This document shows, piece by piece, positions 10,601 through 18,149 of a stretch of 64,000 nucleotides of DNA (the stretch's first letter is position 1; each line of letters opens with the position of its first letter). This stretch comes from Atriophallophorus winterbourni (taxonomy: Eukaryota > Platyhelminthes > Trematoda > Plagiorchiida > Microphallidae). The position numbers and the translations under genes were made by a program. The stretch spans positions 1 through 64,000 of the forward strand of contig JACCGJ010000589.1 in assembly GCA_013407085.1 (NCBI GenBank), written 5' to 3'. The notes under the pieces are model-generated. The model saw only the letters and a program-made list of their open reading frames with translations. It was not told the origin of the DNA and did no database searches.

Positions 10601-13600
10601 AAACGGCTCCCATTAAGTCTTTATCTGGTAAGCCGATTGTCGACAAAACTCAACAGATTGAAAGATGGGTAGAGCACTTCTCCTCCCTCTACTCTAGGGA
10701 CAGTACGGTTCTACCGCATTCGACTACGTCAGCAGGGAGGGTCTCTTCAAAATGCTCGATCTGATAGGCTGCCCCCCAAGGCTGCTGAGACTCGTTATTT
10801 CGTTCCACTCAGGCATGAAAGGCTCAGTCTATTTTAACGGTTGCAGTTCAGAAGCATTTGAAATTCGCCGAGGCGTCAAACAAGGGTGTGTTCTTGCTCC
10901 CACGCTGTTCGGCATTTTCTTTGCTCTGCTTCTGAAGCACGCTTTTAAGACGAGAACAGAAGTTGCAAAACATGAAATTCATGCGATGTGATGTACATCC
11001 ATGGTCAACATCGACCGACGGAGGCCAACAACAACAACTCTGCACGGACTACTTTATCACTTACTTCGCACACCCCTTTTTGTTCTCTATATAAACACTG
11101 GTTCTGTCCAGCTATATGACCTGCGAACCTGTATCCTGAGTCTCAGCCTGGTCGTTTCATAACCATCCTGTGTTGTTCTGTTCTCTGTCTCAGTGGGATT
11201 GGCCTCTCGTATCATCTACTTGATCACCTTGCACAACTCTCTCTCTCTAATCCAGTACATGGCAAGAAAATGGGCGTTTGTTGTCCAGCTACAACATGGC
11301 TTACCCAACACTATTTCGGTATACCATTTCCACTGTTTCTTCTTGCGGACCGGCTGCGTTTTTATTGAGAACGTGGTAAACTTAGCAGGATACAGTGTGT
11401 CTCTTTAGCACTGTCTACATTCCGTTGTTTGTTCACTGGTTTTATACCAGTGTACCGTTAAAATACAATGGCACAGCCGATATGACGCTCGGCTCTCGAT
11501 CGAAAGGTCCAGATTCGTCTGCTCATTTCAGATTACCATCATACCCGCGGGTAAAGTCATAGCCTAGGGTGGCAATGGGGATAAGCTTCCACTGTTTATG
11601 AAATGCTCCCATATGGCGCGCGTCTCAAATAGCCTCTGACAACCAAGTCCAGCTTCTGGCCTGCACGAGTGGCTCCCCGAGCCCGGCGGAACTGCTTCTA
11701 CCAACAGGAGAAGGGGCGAGGGCGAGTGACTGGCGTCTAAAAACCAGTTTGCTTCGGGCTGATGGAGCTCGTTAGCCTGGGAGGGCATTTTAAACCTCCG
11801 CTGCATTGCGGGATGCCCGATCGCGGGAAAGGCTTCGGGAGAAAACTCTCAGGAAACACATGGAACAGAGTCTGGTAGACCACCTCATTCTGGCAACTCC
11901 CTGCTGCCTTGCACTTGGTTGTGCAAAGGCTATAGAAGCTGACTCGAACAAACGCCGAGTGGTGCTGGGGACGCCGCTTTGTACCCAAATCCCCAAGAAC
12001 CTTCATTGAAGCCGACTCATCCTCCAGGAGGAGTTAGTCGCACAAAAATAAATTAGTAAGTACCGTTAAAATACAATGGCGCAGCCGATATGACACTCGG
12101 CTCTCGATAGAACGCTCCAGGTTCGTCTGCGCATTTCAGAAAAGGTGCTCAGCCCGATTACCAAAATAGTTAAAAAAAGTAACCCGACCCTTTCCAATTT
12201 GTGCAGAGCTTCGTGTTAAAGAAAAATGGCTACACAATGCCTTACCTGCCCACATGCCATATATGACTGTGTTGCACTTTACCTGGATGAGACTTGTGCA
12301 TTTATGCATTCTGATTCGAGTGAATAACTGTTTAAAAACGGCACCCACGTGATGTTTAATGTTCTGTCTCATCGTTTTGTTCTCTCGCATTTCAGTGCGT
12401 CTAACTTTGACTATTTGCGTTTGGATTTGGCTCCAACGTGGCCCAGGGTAGATTTCAATCTCGAAGGTAATTCGGTGTGCATTTTTCGAGTGTCTACCAC
12501 ATCATGTTAGTCTATAACATCGCGTTTGGTTTTCCGTTTCAGCGTTTCTCTATTTTTGTAAAAACCGTTTTGCACACGAACCCCCTTCTTCTTCTTCTCC
12601 GTCTAATGACCCATTCCCCTCGGAGAGCGACTGCGGTTCTCATTTCGATCCGGAAGCATTCGGATCAGATCCACTGCCTGTCAAATACTGGGCTCAACGT
12701 TTCCGGTTATTCTCCCGGTTCAATGAAGGCATACAAATGGATCGAGGTTAGTTTCCCCTGGTTTCTTTCATTTTTCCAAGTTTGTTTTACATAGAGCTCT
12801 CTGCCCCAACCATATCATTTGTGCGTCAAGACTGAACGCGACGCGTCTATGTTAACCGAATCCAACCTCGCACCTTATTACACAAGCTGACTTTCCATAT
12901 TGACAAAACATCTTTGTTCTTCTTATGCATTCCCGATATTTTTAACATATGGTTACTGTGAAGGGTTCGCTTTTCAGACCGTTAAAACCTTGAATTAACT
13001 TATAAGGTGGGTTGCAGTTAGGTTTAAATTATTTCTCTCTTCGGAAATGCTTTATCATCACGTACTGACAGTGTACGAGGGTGACGTACTAATCCGTTTT
13101 TCACGTCCTTTTATATCCGCTGATCCGCAAAAAATAAACGATGATAAAACGCGCTTTTATCTTTAAAATTTCTGGAAATGAGTGTTATCGGTGTTGCGGT
13201 TTTTGTTTTACCAGCGTCCGGGACAAATCACAACGGAAGCAAGGACTGAATGTTTGAGTACCTTACAGCCATGACACAATCAAACTCTAAATTCTTGGAG
13301 GAAAGTGTGTACATGTAAACCCACAAAATCTCAAAAGTAGTAACGAAAAAAACTGGGATCAGATGTGCCCCTTTCGACTGTAATCCATTCACCGAGTAGA
13401 AGGACATCAACACGACAGCTTCCTCGGAACAAGCTTTCCTCGCCACTCCATTTGACAACACACAAAATTAAGCAAACACAATGCGAAGGTGCCTACATCA
13501 AGACCGCCACTAAGCACGATTCCAAGCCATCTCTCTGTACGTGGATCTTCACTGCGACTGCTCGCACTCTAACAGACACATCACCACAACTGCAGATACA

Positions 13601-16600
13601 CTCAGCGTCAAGGTCTTCATCTACTTCAACCACGTCAGAGTCTGTTTACCCCTATGAAGAACCCAGTACAATCTATATAAACTGTCGTATACGCAATAAG
13701 CCTACCCAGCGAATCCCATGTGTTAACCTAACTGTTCACCTGGCTTTGCGCGCGACTGTCAACAAAATTTTGCCGTTCTCTATTTTCACATGTATATACT
13801 ACTACCTTTTGCCAGTAGTTATAACATTTGAATAAAATTCGAGATCCATATATAATTGATGGAAAATGGAAACGGAAATAACGACATCATGTTTTGATGT
13901 GTTTCATCCCCGTTGATTTCATTGTTGTATTTTTGTAATTATTTTATGATGCGACAACTGGAGTCTATTCAGCCTATTATCTCCCAGTGTCCAATAAGTA
14001 GTACAGCTACGTACATGCCATTATCTAATGTTCCGAAACAATCACGTGACGCAGCACAGAAATGCTTCACGATTGCACATCCGTGCGTTAGGTGTGTAAG
14101 TCATTGAGCGGCACATGTTCCGATGTCTAATCGCACATTCTTCTGTGTTGTAACACCGCGGTTAATCGATTTGTCATCGGTAGTAAGCTGCACGCGAAAT
14201 CATGCTGGCGTGTAACTACCACCCCTATTTTATTTCCATTTTTCACTTTTCTCTCCTTGCCTGACCTACCCCACGTGCATTCTATAATTGTTGGACACGT
14301 TGCCTCAACTAGCCGTGTCATTTCATGCTTACCATGTGCCGAGATTGTCCTGCTCACTTACCCCGATGCCTTCACTCCCCGAAACAACCTAAACCTTCGC
14401 GATTCGTTGGATGGTGTATCCATTTCATCTTTTCAGACGGATTTTTCAGCGCCACCCCGGAAGCAATTGCAGCGCATCAAGCTCATCGAATGTTTCGTGC
14501 TCTCACGGGTGGGATACCGCCGACGCAACGTCGTCTGTCCATCGTTGACGCTTGTTCCGGGGTTGGTTCGAACTCCATCCAGCTGGCACTGATGGGTTTC
14601 CATGGTTGGTATCGCTGTTTCATTCGTTTTGCTTATATTGTTTCAGTAGTGGCGAATCATGTTATCTTGCTTGCAGTGTGCTGTATAAGCACATAACCTT
14701 TCACTTTGCGTGGTCGGTAATTATAGTGATCATCGGTTTACTTAGATTCCTTCTAACATATAAGGATTTTGCTCTGTTATATGAGAGCTTGAAACTTTTA
14801 TTTATCTGATTCCGTGTTTCAGAAATCATGAGCTAGTGATCATTTTAGGCACATTGGAATCCAAAGTCTCGAAATGTTCGGATGTTACGTGACTACATGC
14901 CAACGTTCGCACGTTCTCTAAATCGTATGACACCTCAAATTCATCTTATTTTGGCTTAGGACTGATCCGCGTTTTCGTATAAAACCGTTTGTGTAGCCTT
15001 GTTTTACTTTCTTTCCTCTATCGATTATTCCCGCGTTAACCAGCGTTTCTATGTTTTATACTACTTTTATTATATTTGTGCACGGCGAACATTTGAATAT
15101 TCTATTGTGCTTGATATGTTTTTTTAGGAAATTGAATTCATTATGTTTTCTCGAAGTAAAAACACTACAAAGTTATATCTCGTTCCGCCCATGTTGTCCA
15201 GATATAGAAACGTAGCGTGATTACCCGTGAAGCACTCATAGCGCGTATGAATGACTAATATATAATGCATTACTCGCATCCTTTGCACTTACACTCCACA
15301 ACCGACTTTTGATGCTTGCTCTCATGTTGAAGATCGGTGCTGATATCTTTCTAATCACACTAGTTGATCTTTCACATCAGTTATAGGAAACAGAATCTAC
15401 TCCCCAGTGTCGGAAGTATCTTCAGTCATACGTACTTTGTGTTATAAGTACATGAAAATGGGCCTTTCGCCTGTAATTACTTAGCTGCTTATATCTCTGT
15501 CACCGTACAAGGCATAGGGAATTTCAGATTCTTAAACAGCAAGAGGGATTTCGTCCTGATAGATGGGGGTGATACGACAAACCCTTGTACATCGCAACGC
15601 TTATAGGCAATCCACTCTAGATATATATTTACTGAGTCTATTAGGCAACAGATCGCGCAGTTCTGCTGTACAGATATGAAACATGGAAACCGGAAAACAA
15701 GTAATAAGACGTTTCAAGTGTTACTGGATTTGCTTGGCACCAACAGATATGTGATGCAAGTTGCCGTAATAGACTTTCCGGTAACAGAGTCATCATTATA
15801 GACAGCCTTATGCTGGTAACAAGTACCATGCGCTTAACTGACATACAACCATGACGAAGTAAAAAATTCTAAAAAGATATGTGGAAGGGTAGAACCTAAA
15901 AAGCATAGACTTCCCTGCTTAGGCCACATATTTCGAATGACAAATCATTGCCGCTTCTAACTCGGAATGGCTAGACTGCGACTTGGCTCAAGCAGTTGAA
16001 TGCCTTGACCGTTAAACTAGCTGCAATGGGGACGACCCATAGGGTCCAAGAGATCATATTCACAGTGATATGGCTTGAAAATATGTTCAGTGGCAGTCTT
16101 GATGTAGACATCTTCTTGCAGTGTTGTTGTCAAATGCAGTGGTAAGGAAACCTTGTCAAGATGTGTGGCAGTGAACGCCGCATGGAAGCTGTCATGCTCG
16201 TGTCTCTGTTCCTGTTCACAACACTTGCTTGAATGTGTCTCATCTCAATGTGTCTGTGGCTAATTTTCTACAGCTTCAATGGCTTTTTAGGCTCACACTT
16301 CCCCGCTTATAAAAAAATTATTATTGTGTCATGGTTATACGGTAGCTACCGATGCAATGCTGTCCATTATGGCATTTATATGTGCCGTCATCAGATGGGG
16401 ACGGTACGATTAGATTCAATGTTCCTTGAAACGGTATGGTATGAAAGCACAACCCCGATCCAGGCAAAGTGCCGCACAGTCAGAGACTGCACGTGGGCTA
16501 AGATACTATTAGGTTGCGCAGGTCTAGACAGACGGTGAAGGAGCGGTAAACAATGTTATACTTTAAAGCCACATTAATCGTTCATAAGCCTCTTGAGCGC

Positions 16601-17710
16601 ATGATTCTTCGTAGGAACTCTGTTTAACAGTGGCGTTCAAGTATAACTTTGTTTACCATTTATTCACTTTTTCAAGGCTCACTGAACCTTATCTTTCTCT
16701 CACGGATGTGCAATAGTGCTGTGCTGCGATCACCATGATAAATTGATTGGCCAGAGGTGCTGCATGATGAAATAGACTGGAGTCTCACTACCATTTCCTG
16801 TTCTTTTTTCCTCATATCTGTCTAGGCCTGGGCAACCTGACAGTATCTTCGCCCACGTGCAGTCTCTGACTGTGTGGCACTTTGCCTGGATCAGGCTTGT
16901 GCTCTCATATCATAGCATACCATCTTTCTGTCTCCACCTGATGACTACAAGCAGCCAGAAACTGGTCATCAGCTTTCCGGTTTATTTTAATCCACTCAAT
17001 GTTTCCACGTGATTGACCCTTTGACCCTTTTCCCCCACATAGTCATCGCGATCGAAGTGGACCCCACACGTTTGGCCATGTCCGCGCATAATGCTCGCAT
17101 TTACAACGTCTCGGAACACATTGAATTTGTTTGCCGTGATTTTTTTCAATGGGCTCGGGAGGCTGTGTCGCATGGGCCCACCCCGTACGCTGCCTTGTTC
17201 ATGTCCCCTCCGTGGGGTGGCCCGGATTATTTGAACCAAGCGACATTCGACTTGAATTCCATTCGCTTCGGCCCCGAGCCCTCGCACGATTTCTGGTCGG
17301 CGGTACGTCTCGCGAACACGTTGGTACGCGGGAACTTGGCCTTGTTTCTCCCGCGTAACACAAACGTGTCACAACTTCTCCAGCTGGGAGCATGCGTTTC
17401 CGATGCTGCCACAGCGCTCGGATCATTGGTGGAGGTGGAAGCGAATGTATTGAATTCAAAGCTCAAATCCATTTCGGTCTATACCGGCCAGTTGTCCACG
17501 TTCGCCAAGCTTCATGGTATCGAAACCGCTTTGGCTGAGGATCAGGTGTCTGATGACTACGACTCTTCGCAAATCGACTCGTTGACCTCTTCGCCGCCAC
17601 TTTCGTATTGCACCGTCTCTGATTCCTCGAATTCGATGGCATCCTTCCATTCGATTCCCAGACACGCACATTGGCCGATCTCCGAGGCTTACTCACTTGA
17701 ATCTCTGTGA
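4191..17710 (+). CDS. TGS1: Trimethylguanosine synthase 1, eight exons
   Basis: Predicted exons: 4191-4640, 4681-4718, 6077-6183, 7037-7163, 12396-12466, 12543-12746, 14437-14604 and 17043-17710. All introns are GT-AG, all phases match, and the joined frame is about 610 codons without a stop. TGS1 converts the m7G cap of snRNAs, snoRNAs and (in flatworms) spliced-leader RNA to 2,2,7-trimethylguanosine, using S-adenosylmethionine. Evidence: the N-terminal acidic motif followed by LGLPTSFGR; KYWAQRFRLFSRF; DGFFSATPE; the SAM-binding block DACSGVGSN; AIEVDPTRLAMSAHNARIYNV; and the catalytic SPPWGGPDY whose Trp stacks on the cap base in the human enzyme. The C-terminal VEVEANVLNSKLKSISVY also matches the family. 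Start at 4191 is the first Met in the open exon; a further upstream exon is possible. Introns carry many repeats. Confidence 0.9.
4681..4718 (+). CDS. TGS1: TGS1 exon 2 (38-nt micro-exon)
   Basis: A 40-bp intron (4641-4680, ending TTTTGTAG) separates it from exon 1. It continues the frame as IKHVRPRGDFHD and leaves two bases at the strong donor ACAG|GTAAGT. Very short 5' introns are common in fluke genes. Phase agreement with both neighbours supports it. Confidence 0.65.
5110..5225 (+). repeat. Interspersed repeat B (head part)
   Basis: Shares TCATCATTAT, a GTACCATG..TAACTGA block, and the ACCATG-CA-ATAAAATCC stretch with 15786-15900 and with 1745-1840. Lies in TGS1 intron 2. Confidence 0.5.
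5244..5566 (+). repeat. Interspersed repeat A, tandem head plus full copy
   Basis: Two heads in a row start near 5250 and 5341 (each with CCTGATCCAGGCAAAGTGCC), and only the second continues into the full body ending at CACGATTGCACATCCGTG. Lies in TGS1 intron 2. Confidence 0.75.
5567..5700 (+). repeat. Interspersed repeat A, body only
   Basis: Lacks the head. It starts at the purine-rich spacer and carries CAGCTCACTACCGGTGGC and GGAAGTGCTGCACGATTACA. It directly follows the preceding copy, so this is a small tandem cluster. Confidence 0.65.
5745..5845 (+). repeat. Interspersed repeat B (inner part)
   Basis: Matches the AGAGCAACATCAGCA block and the following CTTCCTTGCGGCTTTCA seen at 1950-1990 in the long copy. 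Confidence 0.45.
5846..5958 (-). repeat. Interspersed repeat A, head only
   Basis: Inverted head containing GCCTGGATCAGGCTTGTGCT near its right end. No body follows, which shows that the head can occur alone. Confidence 0.7.
6077..6183 (+). CDS. TGS1: TGS1 exon 3
   Basis: Acceptor CTTCCTGTTAG and donor T|GTGAGT. It encodes HEMCEKSIDERLLLFAQEL and a Ser/Arg-rich segment, entering in the phase left by exon 2 and leaving one base. It is not a conserved domain; support comes from splice sites, phase and coding look. Confidence 0.65.
6478..6700 (+). repeat. Interspersed repeat A (complete copy)
   Basis: Head near 6490 (CCTGATCCGGTCAAAGTGCC) and body ending at GCTGCACGATTGCACCTCC. Lies in TGS1 intron 3. 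Confidence 0.7.
6755..6845 (+). repeat. Interspersed repeat B (head fragment)
   Basis: Contains TTGACAGCATTACAC, GTACC..CGAGTGCTTAGCTGCC, similar to 1750-1800. Diverged. Confidence 0.4.
7037..7163 (+). CDS. TGS1: TGS1 exon 4
   Basis: Acceptor TTTCTTTATTCAG, then PKSHELNLKSWSSCLDLDG and further residues. The donor GT|GTACGT is weaker. The entry phase completes the Ser codon begun in exon 3, and the exit phase completes a Val codon with exon 5. A further exon in the long following intron cannot be excluded. Confidence 0.6.
7164..8147. other. TGS1 intron 4, unassigned part
   Basis: No coding or repeat signal is recognisable here. Short open frames at 7362-7584 lie on both strands over the same bases and look like chance. 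Confidence 0.4.
8148..8250 (+). repeat. Interspersed repeat A, head only
   Basis: Contains CACAAGCCTGATCCAGGCAA and the CAGTCAGAGACTG hairpin, ends at CCTAGACATG. No body follows. Confidence 0.7.
8515..11040 (+). mobile_element. Internally deleted RTE-like LINE in TGS1 intron 4
   Basis: A GC-rich 5' untranslated region (about 8515-9300) is followed by an apurinic endonuclease split over frames 9340-9649 and 9640-10332. It has LNVDVAALQETRL, VVLGDFNARVGADY and the DTDHSLVCAKLKL histidine block. A linker runs to 10725. Then the frame jumps to RT motifs (LIGCPPRLLRLVISFHSGM, IRRGVKQGCVLAPTLFGIF) near 10752-10950 and straight to the 3' terminus, so the RT fingers and the YADD region are deleted. 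The 3' end carries GATGTACATCCATGGTC and an AAC-rich (CAA)n tail at 11000-11035. Several frameshifts and stops. Non-autonomous. Confidence 0.85.
9340..10332 (+). pseudogene. LINE endonuclease domain, frameshifted
   Basis: Two overlapping frames (up to 9649, then 9640 to 10332) together make an almost complete RTE-type endonuclease. Catalytic-type motifs are present: QETRL (metal-binding Glu), GDFNAR (Asp/Asn) and the C-terminal DTDHSLV (Asp/His). A single frameshift around 9645 breaks the frame. The RT it served is deleted downstream. Confidence 0.75.
11453..11540 (+). repeat. tRNA-like SINE fragment, copy 1
   Basis: The sequence ATGGCACAGCCGATATGACG followed some 40 bases on by GGTCCAGATTCGTCTGC resembles a tRNA-derived pol III promoter (A-box-like then B-box-like). 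A sister copy lies at 12061-12140. It is too diverged to be a functional tRNA. Confidence 0.5.
11560..12058 (+). mobile_element. Short element carrying an RTE LINE 5' region
   Basis: The first about 280 bases match the 5' region of the RTE LINE at 8515-8840: GGTGGCAATGGGGATAAGCT, AGCCTCTGACAACCAAGTCC and AAGGCTTCGGGAGAAAACTC. The endonuclease and RT are absent. Instead an unrelated 200-base segment ends in CACAAAAATAAATTAG just before the second SINE copy. It looks like a non-autonomous derivative or a deletion product. Confidence 0.6.
12061..12140 (+). repeat. tRNA-like SINE fragment, copy 2
   Basis: Starts TACCGTTAAAATACAATGGC exactly as copy 1 does, and has the B-box-like CCAGGTTCGTCTGC. 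Same orientation as copy 1, so the two flank the short LINE derivative like direct repeats. Confidence 0.5.
12396..12466 (+). CDS. TGS1: TGS1 exon 5
   Basis: Acceptor TCTCGCATTTCAG and donor GAAG|GTAATT enclose 71 bases reading ASNFDYLRLDLAPTWPRVDF. The phase fits exon 4 and exon 6. The segment lies just before the conserved catalytic half. Confidence 0.7.
12543..12746 (+). CDS. TGS1: TGS1 exon 6 (KYWAQR motif)
   Basis: A short 76-bp intron precedes it. After a Ser/Pro-rich linker it encodes PVKYWAQRFRLFSRFNEGI, the family's diagnostic block in front of the methyltransferase fold. It ends with one base of an Asp codon at donor CGAG|GTTAGT. Confidence 0.85.
12747..13235. other. TGS1 intron 6, unassigned part
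   Basis: No coding or repeat signal recognised. Confidence 0.35.
13236..13560 (+). repeat. Interspersed repeat B
   Basis: Parallels 1790-2095 block by block (GAGTAGAAGGACATCAACAC, TTTGACAACACACAA, the CAAGACCGCCACTAAGCACG stretch). The open frame that crosses it is not conserved in the other copies. The remaining 480 bases to 14040 show nothing recognisable. Confidence 0.5.
14043..14255 (-). repeat. Interspersed repeat A, diverged
   Basis: Contains the terminal block (ACAGAAATGCTTCACGATTG) on one side and the inverted body (CGGTAGTAAGCTGCACGCG) on the other, so it may be two partial copies in opposite orientation. Ends just upstream of TGS1 exon 7. Confidence 0.5.
14437..14604 (+). CDS. TGS1: TGS1 exon 7 (SAM-binding motif I)
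   Basis: Acceptor ATCTTTTCAG. Encodes DGFFSATPEAIAAHQAHR and then VDACSGVGSNSIQLALMGFH. The family norm is DAFCGVGGN; here it reads DACSGVGSN, which keeps the first Asp, the two key glycines and the Asn. Exits phase 1 at CATG|GTTGGT. Confidence 0.9.
14605..15610. other. TGS1 intron 7, unassigned part
   Basis: No coding or repeat signal recognised in this AT-rich stretch. Confidence 0.35.
15611..15665 (-). mobile_element. Short 3' fragment of the FADN CR1 LINE
   Basis: ATATATTTACTGAGTCTAT followed by AGGCAACAGATCGCGCAGTT matches 18157-18200, the end of the CR1 open frame. Only about 55 bases are shared, as expected of a severely 5'-truncated insertion. Confidence 0.6.
15786..15950 (+). repeat. 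Interspersed repeat B
   Basis: Best-preserved head of family B: AGTCATCATTATAGACAGCC, GTACCATGCGCTTAACTGAC, then ATGTGGAAGGGTAGAACC. Lies in TGS1 intron 7. The following 480 bases show nothing recognisable. Confidence 0.55.
16434..16536 (+). repeat. Interspersed repeat A, head only
   Basis: Starts GGTATGAAAGCACAACCCCG and contains GCACAGTCAGAGACTGCACG. Ends after GTCTAGACAGACGG without a body. Confidence 0.7.
16695..16925 (-). repeat. Interspersed repeat A
   Basis: Inverted copy with body remnants near 16720-16800 and a clear head containing GCCTGGATCAGGCTTGTGCT near 16886. It ends about 120 bases before TGS1 exon 8. Confidence 0.65.
17043..17710 (+). CDS. TGS1: TGS1 exon 8 (catalytic motif and C-terminus)
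   Basis: Acceptor CCCCCACATAG. Opens with VIAIEVDPTRLAMSAHNAR and contains the catalytic SPPWGGPDY near residue 58 of the exon, then LFLPRNTNVSQLLQL and NVLNSKLKSISVYTGQL. About 60 further residues form an acidic and Ser-rich tail, longer than in human TGS1, to TGA 17708-17710. No AATAAA was seen in the next 150 bases. Confidence 0.9.
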
Positions 17711-17867
17711 TATTCTTGATACTATGATTGCTTCGTATGAAGTCACGTCTTTTCATTGTATACTTTTCCATTGGTTCGGGACTGTGTTCGAATTCAGCTT
17801 GTGATTGGTTACTTAGTTTCACCTTAACTGTCTGAGATAGTCATGCGCTTGCAGTGTACATTCCGCA

Positions 17868-18080
17868 CGGATGTGCAATCGTGACGTACTTCTAAACTGC
17901 ACAGCTAGCACCGTACTAAATTGATTTGCTACTTTTACTGAACTGCAAACAGAAGCACACTGGCGTCTCACTACCATTTGTGCTTATATATGTCTAGGCC
18001 TGGGAAACAAGACGTTATCTTAGAACAAATGCAGTCTCTGACCGTCCGACGCTTTGCCTTGCATCGGGATTGTGATTTAA
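17868..18080 (-). repeat. Interspersed repeat A, diverged
   Basis: Inverted copy after the TGS1 stop: CGGATGTGCAATCGTGACGT at one end and a decayed head near 18000-18075. Confidence 0.55.
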
Positions 18081-18115
18081 TTCATGCAATGTACATCCGT
18101 AGTCGACATTGACTG
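18081..18115 (+). mobile_element. RTE LINE 3'-terminal fragment
   Basis: AATGTACATCCGTAGTCGAC and ATTGACTGAAGGAAGCCG match the conserved RTE 3' end seen at 10990-11030 and 25850-25895. Confidence 0.5.
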
Positions 18116-18149
18116 AAGGAAGCCGCTAGGACCCAGTGAACGGATCCAC

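Noticed and set aside
12061..12140. Functional tRNA gene
   Set aside because: A-box-like and B-box-like blocks exist but no acceptor stem or anticodon arm pairs; it recurs at 11453, so a SINE is the better reading.
13365..13835. 156-codon Ser/Thr-rich plus-strand frame
   Set aside because: It overlaps repeat B and is not open in the other copies, lies in a TGS1 intron and has no domain.
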